Shown piece by piece: positions 13,800 through 25,175 of a DNA stretch of 64,000 nt. Source of the stretch: Atopsyche davidsoni (lineage: Eukaryota; Arthropoda; Insecta; Trichoptera; Hydrobiosidae); NCBI GenBank assembly GCA_022113835.1, contig JAILWY010000018.1:18809501-18873500 (forward strand), given 5' to 3'. Within the stretch, counting starts at the first letter, position 1; the number at the start of each line of letters is the position of its first letter. Below the pieces are notes generated by a model, which was given only the letters and a program-made list of their open reading frames with translations, was not told where the DNA came from and did no database searches. A program made the position numbers and the translations under genes.

Positions 13800-13998
13800 T
13801 GAAGCAGCCTACAGACGTTGCAACCGAACCGAAAATAAAATACCATAAAATAAAGTGTGTAGGCATATACACTTTACAAAACAACTGTTTACCGCATTGA
13901 AACTAACCAATAGTGTTTATAACAATTTTTTTCCAAAGTAAACAACGCAAAAGAGGAGGCTATTAGCCAGTTGTCGGAAATACGCAAAGTGCCTACAG
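13800..13998. repeat. Foldback repeat, both arms
   Basis: The left arm GCAGCCTACAGACGTTGCAA is followed about 120 bases later by the inverted partner GGAGGCTATTAGCCAGTTGT and GTGCCTACAGG. The arms are degenerate. Confidence 0.5.
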
Positions 13999-15167
13999 GT
14001 GTATTATTTCCGTATTTTCATTTACGTACAAGTTATAATAATAACACGTGCATGCTTATGGGATGATACATCGTATTGATTTATAGACTAATAATTACAA
14101 AAAAAAAAGCTTTATACTGCTTGTGTTATGTGAGATGCTTCGTTGCCGCCAGCTGACGTGTTCGCTCTTCACGAGTGCAATAGATTATGGTCATGGTGTG
14201 ATTATGGTATAACAGGTTGACCGGCGGGCTCAGTGACAGACAGAGATCGTTCCATCGGCCGAGATGAAAGTTGCCGTGTGTATTGACAGGTACTCGTGCA
14301 TTAGTATAATTACCAGATTTCCTGATAAGCCCCGCCGCAAGTAACGCGTAACACGCGACTTGTAAACTTGATCTTGAATAAATAATTTCTACCTCTTGCA
14401 CTTGTTCAACGGAGAACGTAATTTCAATGTGAAAGCGAAACAGTCCGGCTGTAACTATCTCGGCTGGAAGCTTAACCATAAATAATAACTGCAGTGAATA
14501 TCTTTAATATAAACAGATGGTTCTTATTTGTTAAAAAAAATTATATTTTTTCATTAACTTCATGTTCAAGTGTTTATTTTCAGGTGAGGCTGGTGATCAT
14601 CTCAACAGACTTATTAGTTCGGCTGCACTCCCAATTTTATTTTTTTTCTTCTTTCTTAAGTTTTTTCAGTGGACCTAACCTATTAGAATTATTTATTTGT
14701 CTGTTGCGTACTTTCCAAAATTCAAAACATTCCCTGATTACTTATTTTATGCTATCAAAAAGTATTTGCAGCTTTTATGTTTGTATGAATCGCACGCCAC
14801 TGATGCACAAGTGTAATCATTGCTCATCAAATTTACCCAATGTGCCTTATAAAACATTCAGCAAAGGTGATCGGTTAAGTTAGAGAAAATTTCATTATTC
14901 TTTTACAAATATCCATTTGCATAATTGATTATTTTACTGCGTTCTTTTAAAAGTTTCTAAAGTTAGAAAAAACTTGTTTTTATTTAGGGAAAAACTGGAT
15001 GTCGAGCGCCGTGGACCGCGGCGTGAAGTTCTACTTAAATGTTATTCTCGTAATAATTTATAAGGTGGGTATTAAACTGTGTAGCAAACTGGATGGAGTT
15101 GAGTAAAGGACAGCAAATGCAACATGGCCATGGATAGGTCACACCGTTTATGGCGTCACAGTAAGCA

Positions 15168-15238
15168 ATCAAAGCAGAAGAGGACACCGTTGGCTAATTG
15201 CCATTCGATTGTCAGTTGCAGCAGGTGTAGAAGGCTTT
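15168..15238. repeat. Foldback repeat, right arm
   Basis: GAGGACACCGTTGGCTAATT, CCATTCGATTGTCAGTTGCA and GGTGTAGAAGGCTT match the right arm of the family. Confidence 0.5.
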
Positions 15239-17300
15239 ATGGTTCCATTGCACAGTAAAAATATCCTTACAATGTAGCATTATTTCAATAGTCGATATCG
15301 ATGGACAGGTAATATTTTAGATTCATATCCTAGAGTCATAAATCTCTTTGGGGGTGGGGTTGCAAAATAAGGGATGATAATGAATAGAAAAAGCGTCGTG
15401 GGAAAGTATTTGTTCACCTAGAACAATATTTTATGCAACTTATTCAAAATGTTATACAATCAATGATATATTTAAGTAGCGACTGTGAAAAGATCAAACA
15501 ATAGATGTAACGCGAAAAATAAAAAATAAGTATATGTACACATATTAGTGAGTTATGACAACATCATTTGCAATTGTTATGATCATCAAAAGTCGGATGT
15601 GTTTGTAAGTAATACAATTTGTTTCAAAAATATAAAATTTTAAGCAGTGGTTTTGAAATTAATACTTTGCAGTTTTTAAATATAACGTTTTGTAGTTTTA
15701 TAGAAAAACACACAATGAACAGTAAATTTCTACTCTGATCTGTGTAGTCTTTTTACTGTAGGCGTTTAACATGCATAAAAAAAACTATTTATAATATCTA
15801 AAATTTCACTAAAACAGAGTTAATTGTGTTGCGTTATTTTTATTTCATAGAAAATGCATAGATAAAATATGATATTGAACGCAGAAAATATTACAGCGTA
15901 CGCAGTAGTTTTTTGGTCGTTACAGTACTTAATTTTCAATCCGATGACGTGTTAAAAATACATCACGTAATGCTACAATAAAAATCTAAAAGCAGTGGCA
16001 ACTTCAATGGTGGTCGCCCGTGCGCTAAGTAAGAAATATGGCCGACGGTTTGGAGCTGTCACTGTTATATCTTTTAAATCATCAAAAAAAATCGATTTAA
16101 TTAGTTAATGCATATTATATTGAAATGAAACGCAGCAATGCAATATTCATTGTTATTTTTGTTCAGCACGGAGAATGGGTCGTAATAAAAATATTGACCG
16201 CCGATGTACAGTAAAAAATAAATGCATTATTACCTTTTTATTTGTTTGACTGCTAATTTTATTTTTTCGCGGTGTTTACTCTTATTTTATTTTTGTTAGC
16301 AATCAAGGCTGATTTTTATTATAAGTTTGAAAGGAAAGTGTCTTCGAGCATAATTTGAAGAATGGACTTATTGGGAGTATCTAGGGTTGATCACAGCAAA
16401 AGTTAAAAATGTTTCAATGGAATTTTGATTTCACTTGCAGCCTTATACCACACTAGATCGCAGAAGCCTAGTATTTTGATAATTTTTATAAAGCAACCCT
16501 TTACCATTATTTATAGTAGGAGAACACCAACCACGCAATTTACTTCCAGCTAGATTCAATCAATATTATCTCAACCCGATATTTGTTTAAAGCATATTTT
16601 ATACATCGAGCGGACAGCAGATTTCTTACATTTTAAATTAGGCCTGATAACAATATTACGTTTATTAGAAAAAACTTAACATATAAAAATATATATAATG
16701 AGTATTTCTGATGTTAATGAAAATCTCAAAATTTCTTATTTGGCCTGACAGTGTGCAGTTTATATTGAATAATAAGTGATTATCCTTGAGCTTGGCTCGA
16801 AAGGAGGTATCCTAATTTTTTTTGCATTTGTATTAAAATTGCAGATAAGTAAATAGTACTCTATTTTTTATTTTAATGTTAATATTTATATAAGTAATAT
16901 TTTTCATCACGAGATGGCGTTGCTAGTGCAAAATAGAAATAAATGTTAAAAAAATTACACAGATGACGTTAATTACCACAAATCTTAAACTTAAATGTTC
17001 ACATTCAGTATAAAGTGACAATTTTGAACTTACCTAAGCAGTTATTATCTTTAATTTTATGTCATCAAAGTAATTGCTGGTAATTCTATCCTATTATTTA
17101 AGCGCCACACAAATGAAAGTGAAACCAACAATACCTCCAATTTTATTTTTTATTATTTTTAGCTAAGTATACAAAAATAACATTAATTTTATTTAAGCAT
17201 GAATTTTCACTGCACATTAAAAAATTTGTTGATAGCTTGGCGTTTCGTTTGATCATAACTGATTGAAATGTGTAAGTAAAATATGAAAAAAAAAAAATTA

Positions 17301-17741
17301 TTAAAAATGACTTGGATTAATTTTCATTTCTTCAAAAATTCGTTTTTCTAACAAAGGTAAAGAGAATCTATCAAGTGGAATGTTACAGCTGACAAAAACT
17401 TGTTTGTTTAATTTCTTTGAAAGTCTAACTGAGATATTAAGTGATGTTGTATCCAAAGAAGGTCCTAAGACCCTAGTGGATAGCGGTATGGTTTGGTAGG
17501 CCGACACCATAGCAAGAGACAAATCAGTGAATGTTGGTTCAAGACCTTTACCAATCCACAAAAATATTGAATTCTCCATTTTGATGACATGAAAACTTAT
17601 AAGAGATTCGTGAATCTCTGTACGAAAAGAATGAACATTGAAACTAGAAGGCACATATTTGATTGTAGATTTTGAGGTTTGATTTTCAGGTGGACTTCGG
17701 TTTGGAGTAATTTCACTATTATTTATATCTGTACTTGCCAT
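17301..17741 (-). CDS. PSMG4: Proteasome assembly chaperone 4 (PSMG4-like)
   Basis: A 146-residue protein in one coding exon. PSMG4 (PAC4) pairs with PAC3 in the cytosol or nucleus and helps build the 20S proteasome alpha-ring. The match covers the whole family length. After a variable N-terminus of about 32 residues come FHVIKMENSIFLWIGKG (50-66), LSLAMVSAYQTIPLSTRVLG (75-94), DTTSLNISVRLSKKLNKQVF (97-116) and the terminal EKRIFEEMKINP (132-143). These parallel the family's FHVM-SLFLWVG, IP-ST-LLG, DTTS, KKTNKQVFVS and EEM blocks. The ATG at 17741 follows AAAA, and a strong acceptor (TTATTTTCAG, ending near 17758) lies just upstream, so the first exon is probably untranslated. Recognition is by family resemblance from memory, not a search. 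Confidence 0.85.
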   Translation of the reverse strand: MASTDINNSEITPNRSPPENQTSKSTIKYVPSSFNVHSFRTEIHESLISFHVIKMENSIFLWIGKGLEPTFTDLSLAMVSAYQTIPLSTRVLGPSLDTTSLNISVRLSKKLNKQVFVSCNIPLDRFSLPLLEKRIFEEMKINPSHF

Positions 17742-18100
17742 TTTTATAGTGAATCTCTGAAAATAAAATAATTATCATTAGTAAACATAATAAATACAAA
17801 TAACTTATTTTTTATTGTAATATTGAGGTAATAAATTTTATGATTAAAAGTGAGGTTAAGAACTGACATACCGGCAGTATTATAAACAAATATATAAAAA
17901 ATATATTTAAATATCTTTAAGTAAACTACTCACTTAAAAACCTTGGAATATTCAGTACATAAATTCACGTATATCTCAATTTATGTGTTTAATAAACTGT
18001 TGTGATACGCGCAATGACAGTTGGCGAATTTCGCTGTTTTTAGTTGTCTATGGTTGCGATGATATTTTGATTTGGAGCATTTATTGTTTATGAAACTCGG
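17742..18100 (-). promoter_or_regulatory. 5' UTR intron and probable promoter of PSMG4
   Basis: Between the acceptor near 17758 and about 17935 lies AT-rich intron-like DNA. Donor-like sites on the minus strand include GTGAGTAG near 17930 and GTATGTCAG near 17873. The less AT-rich stretch 17940-18090 is the likely untranslated exon and start region; I see no TATA box. Confidence 0.4.
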
Positions 18101-19684
18101 TGCTGCCATTAAAAAAATATTGCTTTTTCCTTATTTGGGAACAAAAAAATGTGGAATCTTTTGGATTCACATAGTCGTAATATTTCAACAGCAATAAAAA
18201 TAAAAAAAGACTTATATTTATATTTGTTTACCAATATTATTTCATACTTTTATAATAAATATAAAAATATTCCTTTAGGTTAAATTAAAAAAGAACTTTG
18301 TCTTTTAATTATTTTAATGAGTAATAAACAACGTAACAAGTAGAGACATTATTATATTGTATATTTTTAACCAAATAATTAAAGTTTTTACATTTATATA
18401 ATTTTTTTTCAGGGCCATTTACATTATACTTTTTATTAGTTAAAAATTTTAAAACTTTAAATCGTTTTGACACTCTTTAATTGAACTATTTTAAAATATT
18501 ATTTAAGCCACGTAAGGATAATTTTTAATCACTAAAATTCAAAGAACAGTTTTGTAATACTTTGTAGTAACATTTTGAACATTATTTTAAATAATTTCTA
18601 TACAACTTTTTGGCTATTTTTGAGACTACTAGTATACTTCTTTTTTATATTTTTTAAAAACACACTTAAGATCATCATCAAAGCTTGAATTAAAAATAGA
18701 TATAAGTTTTAATGTAATCACAAATTATAAAATATATGCCTGTGTATTTACAATAAAAAATATTGTCATTATCGTATTTTTTTTATATTTATTCAATTTT
18801 TTTTATTGTTTCAACGGATCAATATTGTACTTTATTTTAACTGATTGTGGAAAATTTTTGGTTTTTAAAATTAAAAAACTTTTCCAACAATTAACTTGTA
18901 AATAGCAAACATGCATACAAACAGCGCAACTCCAGTTTAATTCGCGTTAAACCATTTTTCGAAAAATAATTAAACTATACCGGGCAACGTAAAGTTGAAA
19001 CTTACTATTTCATTGATTAATAATTATTATTACTTTAATTATAATTTTAAATTATTCAATTTTCGTTTTATAATGCCAACGTTAAAGGTTGGCGATAAAC
19101 TTAAACACGTGGAAAAATCAAAAAGTATTTTATTATAAATAATGTTGAAAATGATAAATTGTTTTATCACTTATCAGTGCTTTTTTAAAAATATATTTAC
19201 TTGCTTTAGCATTATGACTTCTTTCAATAAAACATGGTAGGTACATATTAAAAAATGTACACTTGTTATTATAAATTCTTGTTCTACCCATAAAACGTTG
19301 AGAAATAATTGATGTAATGATTAACTGTATTTAGTTTGACGTACATTGGAATTTAATATGATAACAGAATGAAAAAAATGTTGTTTATATTACAATTATC
19401 ACCGGTTAAGGTAACAAGTAACAACCAGAAGCATACATATCGTTTCAATAAATATAACTAGAAATAATGTATTTTTCATAATTAAGAATTTCCGTTAACT
19501 GCTAAGCTACTTTATCTGAAAGAAGATAAATACATGGCGACCCGTAAATACATATCCATTTTCCTATTGAACAAGTGAAAAAATACTAACGTTATTTTAT
19601 TTTATTGTAATAAAATGGAGTATTACAAAATAGATACCAGTTCCATTAATTAAATTCTTTATTGATTTTTCACATGTTGATTTT

Positions 19685-19905
19685 ATTGGTGACCGGTTTC
19701 GGCCACCTTTTACGTTTGCATTATCAAACTGAGTGTCATATATGAGAATAATACGTGTCTGATATGTTTGATAATTTAATCATTATCAAACACATTGATA
19801 ATGCCAACGTGAAAGATTAGCGAAACTGATCACCAATAAAACTAACACGTGGAAAAATCACTAAATTATTTAATTAAAAATGGAATTCCACCAAGTACTC
19901 TCGGT
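19685..19905. repeat. Head-to-head pair of Penelope-like terminal motifs
   Basis: On the minus strand, 19731-19685 reads TTTGATAATGCAAACG...GAAACCGGTCACCAAT. On the plus strand, 19794-19845 reads TTGATAATGCCAACGTG...GCGAAACTGATCACCAAT, then TGGAATTCCACCAAGTACTC near 19880. Between them is GTTTGATAAT-TTAATC-ATTATCAAAC, an exact 10-bp inverted repeat. The unit therefore folds back on itself. Confidence 0.6.
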
Positions 19906-20025
19906 CAAAAATATTGATTTTTTTAACGTTATTTATCATTGTCATACCTTAATTTTTTTATACCTTTTAGTATCATACATTGCTTCCCAAATATTTATTA
20001 ATAATAATACACGCTAAAGATAAGC

Positions 20026-20152
20026 CGTCTACACACGCTCCGACACAACTGACAATCTAATTATAACTTACCAATAGTGTCATTTTTGCGTTATTTACAA
20101 GTATTGAATAATTTTAAATCGGTTGAATCGCTGCGTGTGTAGCCAGCTATAT
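20026..20152. repeat. Foldback repeat, both arms
   Basis: The left arm is GCCGTCTACACACGCTCCGA then CACAACTGACAATCTAATTA. The right arm GGTTGAATCGCTGCGTGTGT continues AGCCAGC. Total length is about 125 bp with an AT-rich centre. Confidence 0.65.
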
Positions 20153-20399
20153 TCATTGTAAGAGACATTTTATGTAATGAAAATAGCTGAAGCATCTTTC
20201 ATTTAAAATTTTAATTAAAAAATTTGTAAAATATGTTAATAAATGTTCGACATCATATATGTTTTGAAAATTGTACTTTTGTATAGATGAATATCCAAGA
20301 GTATTTATTTTAATAAAAAAAATTGAGGTCCAAGAAACCTGCTCATTCTTTTCAATATAATCGTTTAAAACTGCTCTTCTATTGTGAAAAGAGACAAAA

Positions 20400-20670
20400 C
20401 GCCGGCCTGACAATTATGTCTCTCCCGCTGCGCAAAAAACTTAATCATAAAGATAATCTATCTCGGGAACTCCCCCTGTCGAGGGCGGCATTGATTTTCC
20501 TAACAAAGAGGCCGGGCAGGGGCGTGGGGAGGGGGGAGGGGCTGAAAGGGGGGGGAGGGGGCAGCGGCGGCGTCGCTCAATTTCCCCCGACAGTCGCTTG
20601 ATGACACTCATTTTGAAATCCATCGCTGCGTGAGGAATAAGCTGAGAATACGGAGCACAGCGCCGGATCA
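20400..20670. promoter_or_regulatory. GC-rich island with long G-runs
   Basis: A GC-rich stretch in AT-rich DNA. 20513-20567 has G-runs of 3-9 in quick succession on the plus strand and could form G-quadruplexes. Open frames on both strands here are low-complexity and not credible genes. It may be a regulatory island; conservation is untested. Confidence 0.3.
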
Positions 20671-20699
20671 GACACCGCCATTATTATTAATAATTATTA

Positions 20700-20940
20700 T
20701 TATTATTACTAATATGATAAGGCACATTAGTTCACACGTAGAAGATGATTAAAGAAATTCTCAGAAAAATATCGTCGTGATTTGTGTGGGATTTGAACCC
20801 ACATCCGCAAGCTTACATGGCCGGTGTACTGACCCTTGTACTAACGAATCACATCCATTAATCGAGATCATCATACTCTACATATGAGCCAATGTGCCCG
20901 GGCCAATCATATTAGTAATAATATAATAAACCCGTAATGG
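20700..20940 (-). mobile_element. tRNA-derived SINE-like element
   Basis: The minus strand contains TTAGTACAAGG (A-box-like) and, about 40 bases on, GTGGGTTCAAATCCCAC, a T-arm with B box. The tRNA-like head is followed by TTTTTCTGAGAATTTCTTTA and a CATCTTC block. The outer edges ACTAATATGAT...GGCACATT are repeated inverted on the far side. Related sequence recurs at 44150-44320 and 58379-58586. Confidence 0.6.
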
Positions 20941-21017
20941 GTAATAAATACGCACTTGATTGACGTTCAATCCAAAAAATAGACATAATAATTATTATTA
21001 TTAAAAAAAAAAAAAAA

Positions 21018-21142
21018 AACCTGCCTACACACAAAATAACACAACCAACAAACGAACAGGCATAAGACCAATAGCGATTATTAGTTTGCTCAAGGGTCAT
21101 TGGATAGTCAGTTGTGTTGCAGTGTGTGTAAGCAATTTAAAC
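21018..21142. repeat. Foldback repeat, both arms
   Basis: The left arm is CCTGCCTACACACAAAATAA then CACAACCAACAAACGAACAG. The right arm TCAGTTGTGTTGCAGTGTGT continues GTAAGC. Confidence 0.6.
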
Positions 21143-21486
21143 GACTCCTTATTGTATCAGCAAATATATCTCAACCTCGCGTGGGTGTATTTATATTATC
21201 TTAAAGACTTCAATATATAAATATACTATATATACTAGGGTGTCCCTTAAAATTCAAGTTCAATATTTTTTTACGCGTACCTTCTTAAAAGTTTAGTAAT
21301 AACCCTATATTGTCTAGAAAAAAATATTAGTTCGATTTATAAACGGTAACCCGTGCCGACTTGCGATTTTAACTTGTCCATACAAGTTGCGTAAGTACTG
21401 CGCTGTGACTTGTAACTGCATGTTTTATTTGTCATTTCATACGTGATTTTTGAGATTAGTAGTGCTCCATTGTTTAGTGCGTTAAC

Positions 21487-21867
21487 ATGTCGGTGGAATT
21501 ACGGAGTGATAAACAAAATATTTTCCTTATTGGTTTGCCTAGATATCAAATAAATGGTGCAAAATTACCATCTAATCGACAAGTTCTCTCAGTCTTATTT
21601 TACAATATTCGTGAGATTAAACTGACTGTTAGTGAAAGTGCAAATCTTGTGATTAGGGAGTGCATCATATATTGGGAAAAAGCAAGAATTCCAACAAGGG
21701 GATTTTCTAACTGCGTGAAGAAACTTGTTGATTTATATCATGTTTGGAGGGAATTGCAAAAAAATTGTAAGAAAACTCAGGTTACGTTCAAGAGACGTGA
21801 GAACAATTTCAAAATTGATCTTAATAATTTGTTTGATATTGCACATGCTGATGCTTTTGAGGGATGA
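21487..21867 (+). CDS. hAT-like transposase, N-terminal reading frame
   Basis: 126 residues starting MSVELRSDKQNIFLIGLPRY, with helical segments that include SESANLVIRECIIYWEKARI and a Lys/Arg-rich stretch near 95-110. It ends LFDIAHADAFEG-stop. The next frame begins at an ATG overlapping this stop by four bases (ATGA). The join lacks any sign of an intron, and similar insect transposon proteins that I recall run straight through this point. I read it as one protein broken by a one-base indel; translational coupling is the alternative. No DNA-binding zinc finger is visible. Confidence 0.7.
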   Translation: MSVELRSDKQNIFLIGLPRYQINGAKLPSNRQVLSVLFYNIREIKLTVSESANLVIRECIIYWEKARIPTRGFSNCVKKLVDLYHVWRELQKNCKKTQVTFKRRENNFKIDLNNLFDIAHADAFEG

Positions 21868-23823
21868 AAATAGAGGAAGATAAATTATTTTTAATAAAAC
21901 AGAGAGAACCAGGTCGACCGGGATGCTTAGGTGGTGTTGATAAAAAATTGTCGGAAAAAGAAGATAGATCTAAACAACGACGATTGGAAGAAAAGGAAAG
22001 GGTTGTAAGACAAAGAGAATCACTAGCTGTTGCATCTACTTCCACCACAAATTACTTAGAAAGGCTAGAAGATTTAGACGAAGAACAGATCTTGAATTCT
22101 GAACTCAGCTTGCTGGACGTTCCCTGCCATGAACAAAGTTCAAAAAGAGGTAGAAAGAATCTTGTAACACCTAAACTAGTTGCAGCTTTAGATCGATGCC
22201 AGCTAAGTATTAGAGACTCCGTTTACATTCTTAATGCGGTGGTAGAAGCGCTTGGTCTGAGCAGCGATGATTTCCCTATTAACAAATCCTCGATTCAGCG
22301 AATTCGTACTGAAACTAGAAAATCAAGGGCAGAAGCAATAAAATCTGACTTCCAAAACAATGTACCCGACGTAGTCACAGTCCATTGGGATGGAAAACTA
22401 TTACCCGGGTTGGATGTACGAAGTTCTAAAGAAGAACGCTTGCCAGTTATTGCTTCGTTTGACGATAAGGAACAGCTTCTTGCAGTGCCGAAACTAGAAC
22501 ATTCTTCTGGAAAACATCAAGGTAAGGCTGTCTCAACAGCTCTCTTTGACTGGAACCTTCACGATAAAGTACAAATAATGTGCTGCGACACAACAGCTTC
22601 CAATACTGGCCGTTTCAATGGAGCTTGTGCTATTTTGGAGCAAACTTTAGGAAGAGAATTGCTGCTTTTCGCCTGTCGTCATCATGTTTATGAATTGGTC
22701 CTAAAAGCTGTCTTTGAAAGCAAAATTAAGCAAATTACTAGTAGCCCAGATATTCCAATGTTTAAAAAGTTCAGAGAAAATTGGAAAAACATCGACGCTA
22801 GTAACATTGAACCATCTCTTCATTTCGTAAAACAACGTGTTGCCGAGACAGACATTCAAGCTTTGTTAATATTTTATAAGGCAGAATTAGACAAAGGTTA
22901 TGTAAGAGATGACTACCGCGAATTGGTCGAACTGTGCGTAATATTTTTGGGAGGAGACACAGAGGAAAAATTAAAACTAAGGCCCCCCGGAGCAATGCAT
23001 CAGGCTCGCTGGATGGCGAGAGCGATCTATTCTTTAAAAATATGTTCACTTCAGTCACAATGCAGAATAACTGCGAAGGACAAAAAGGCTCTACAAGATG
23101 TTTGCTTATTTGTCGTGGTGTTGTATGTTAAACCTTGGCTCGAATGTACAGTGGCGATCAAAGCACCTTACCAAGATTTGCGCTTCTTGAAGATGTTAAA
23201 AGAGTACGAAAAAGTTGACGCAACAATTTCTAATGCTTCTATAAGCAAGTTTAGCCATCACTTGTGGTATTTATGTGAAGAGACAGTTATTCTATCACTG
23301 TTTGATGATGAAGTTGATAACCAAACTAAAAAGAAAATGATTGCCAACTTCAACCGGGACAAAACCTCAGATTTTAGCAAACGCTATGACCCGTCAAAGG
23401 AAGAACTGCCCCAAAGGTTGTTTGGTAAGTTTAATTGACTTTTTGTGATATATTTAAATTGTTGTAGATTTATTTGTTATTTATCTTATTTTCCTTTTTT
23501 TTCCAGGCAAAACACTGGATAATTTCGTATCGGAAAAGAGCAAACAATTTTTATCACGACTGCAGATCGACGACAGTTTTCTAAAGGAAGATGTATCTTC
23601 CTGGAATAATAATGCTGCTTTTCTGGAAGCTAAAAGAAAAATATGTTATTTGAGAGTTGTGAATGATACTGCTGAAAGGGCTGTTAAAATGATGCAAGAT
23701 TTTAACGGACTTATCACGGCTGAAGAAGAACAAAAACAGTTCTTGCTGCGCTGTGTCCAGGAACATAGAAAATTGTATCCGGACTGTAAAAAAACAACTC
23801 TAAAAAAAAGTTACCCTGGCTGA
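21864..23823 (+). CDS. hAT-like transposase, catalytic and C-terminal part, two exons
   Basis: Exons 21864-23424 and 23507-23823 are joined across an 82-bp intron (donor TTTG before GTAAGT, acceptor TTTTTTTTCCAG), removing the in-frame stop at the end of the first exon. The product has about 624 residues. A basic N-terminal stretch (20-52) may be a nuclear localisation region. HWDGKLLPG (174-182) and MCCDTTASNTG (239-249) carry candidate catalytic Asp residues (D176, D242). CRHHVYELV (271-279) matches the hAT C-x-x-H block, and ARWMARAIYSL lies further on at about 380. The C-terminal exon holds VVNDTAERAVKMMQDFNG, a motif typical of these transposases, and ends at TGA 23821-23823. The catalytic Glu is not assigned. 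Confidence 0.78.
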
Positions 23824-24119
23824 TTGTTATTACTTTATGTTTTTGATTAAAGATTAATGTTCATCTAATTGAATTTTTACTATTATTTACTTAATTTATT
23901 GCATTTATAATGATTTTATACCAGACCGAAATATCAAGACAAAACACGTTTTTTACTAAACTTTGAAGCTCGGTCGGCACTGGTTGCAATTATGCTAGAA
24001 AGATGAAATTTTATATTTAAGTATCTTATAGCATTAGTAAAAAAAGTAGAGGGTATGCATTTCGAAATTTGAAAAAAAAAATTTTTTGGTCATATAAGGG
24101 ACACCCTAATATATACCTA

Positions 24120-24450
24120 TGGCTCCCATTCTGTAACATGAGCATATGTATAGGATCGGTAATGGAGTAGTGACATTGGAATGATTGTGGAGGGATGTGC
24201 TACACCTATTGTTTCTGTATCAGATCTAAACGACAGAGCTTTGTAAGGAAAGGATTATATGATAATGCTATTGGGCAGCAGTGATACGCAGATTTTTCCT
24301 TTCAATATAAAACTGCGGTGTAGAAGGACCCGGAGACACAATACACTATTTTCCCCTTAGAAAACCATGAACACTAATTTAGCATATATTTATGCTTAGT
24401 AAGATGGTTGCCAACCTTCTTTAAAAGGAAACACTCGAAGAATATATATA
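24120..24450 (+). mobile_element. LINE/SINE-like element, about 330 bp
   Basis: The blocks GGAGTAGTGACATTGGAATG, TGTATCAGATCTAAACGACA, AGCTTTGTAAGGAAAGGATT, GGGCAGCAGTGATACGCAGA and GGTGTAGAAGGACCCGGAGA are followed by GATGGTTGCCAACCTTC and a GAAGAATATATATAAT tail. The same blocks occur inverted at 57405-57760 and 62640-62940. The last block matches the LINE RT C-terminus tail, so this is a truncated LINE or a SINE using its 3' end. It abuts the right target duplication of the hAT-like element. Confidence 0.6.
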
Positions 24451-25027
24451 ATATATAATAAATATGACTTAATATTTTATGATCGTCCAAATTCATCCCT
24501 GGCGGGGAAAGACGCTTTTTGTAAGAAGCGTAGCAGAGCGCTCGTCAACCCCCGCCCTCCATATTGAAGCCTTCTGAGGCGACAGTCCCCCCATAAACCT
24601 CCAAGGGTATCATTCTCTTCACCCTCCCTTCAAGGGTGGGAAGCATAATGCCATCGACACAGCCTCAGTGGATAGGATCTATTGTCGCATTATAATATTC
24701 TAGTGGTATATTGTGCGAATGAAATTGATTGATTATCCAAGTGAACGCGTTAGATTTCTTTTTAATTTTAAGACAACTCCGTAAATACGAAATGACTCGA
24801 TAGAAAATAGTAGATTAGTATTTATTAAGATGATTTTTTATTTTATAAAATTTTGCTTATAGAAAGAGATTAAAAGTTTATAGATACTTTCATGGCAATA
24901 TTTAGTTCGAATAATAATATTTTGAAGTCTTATTTTGCACTCTACGACCTAGAGTGAAAATTCAGCGGCTGATTTCTATTTCAGATTTTCATGAAGCATA
25001 TTATATAACTTATCAGCAGTTTTCCTG

Positions 25028-25175
25028 TAAAGACGGCTACACACTATGCAACAAACTGACAACCGAACGGTTACCAGCCAAAAGCGACCCATTAAAATAA
25101 GCCCAAATTAATGAATGCTAGTGACTAATTACCATTCGATTGCTGGTTGTGTTATTGCGTGTATAGTTAGCTTTA
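25028..25175. repeat. Foldback repeat, both arms
   Basis: The left arm GACGGCTACACACTATGCAA continues CAAACTGACAACCGAACGGT. The right arm CCATTCGATTGCTGGTTGTG continues TTATTGCGTGTATAGTTAGC. One of the best-preserved copies. Confidence 0.7.

Larger units (their letters stand above)
6331..17300. other. Gene-poor interval between the cuticle gene and PSMG4
   Basis: About 11 kb of AT-rich DNA without a supportable gene. Identified islands: a Penelope-type end at 8410-8520, a LINE tail at 10117-10260, foldback arms at 10912-11000, 13800-13998 and 15168-15238, and a moderately GC-rich block at 14130-14480 whose 117-codon minus frame has no family resemblance and no splice context. A TA-rich microsatellite is at 13575-13600. 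Confidence 0.5.
18101..21227. other. Repeat-rich spacer between PSMG4 and the hAT-like element
   Basis: The first kilobase is extremely AT-rich with nothing recognisable. Then come Penelope-like motifs (19070-19130 and the inverted pair 19685-19905), foldback repeats (20026-20152 and 21018-21142), a GC-rich block (20400-20670) and a tRNA-derived SINE (20700-20940). No host gene is seen. Confidence 0.5.
21228..24116 (+). mobile_element. hAT-like DNA transposon with 8-bp target duplication
   Basis: The element spans 21236-24108 (2,873 bp). Its ends are 14-bp inverted repeats TAGGGTGTCCCTTA and TAAGGGACACCCTA. It is flanked on both sides by ATATATAC (21228-21235 and 24109-24116), an exact 8-bp duplication matching the nTnnnnAn preference of hAT insertions. 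Subterminal GTGCCGAC (about 21354) and its inverse GTCGGCAC (about 23973) may be transposase-binding sites. Inside is one plus-strand transposase gene with an intron and one frame break. Perfect target duplications suggest a fairly recent insertion. The hAT-like call rests on duplication length and the transposase motif order; the exact family is not identified. Confidence 0.88.

Noticed and set aside
14126..14479. 117-codon minus-strand frame
   Set aside because: No recognisable domain and no splice partners; translation looks random. Kept only as a moderately GC-rich block.
20770..20850. Functional tRNA gene at 20.8 kb
   Set aside because: A- and B-box-like segments are present, but I could not fold a proper acceptor stem and anticodon arm, and the body continues as a dispersed repeat. 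Called a SINE instead.
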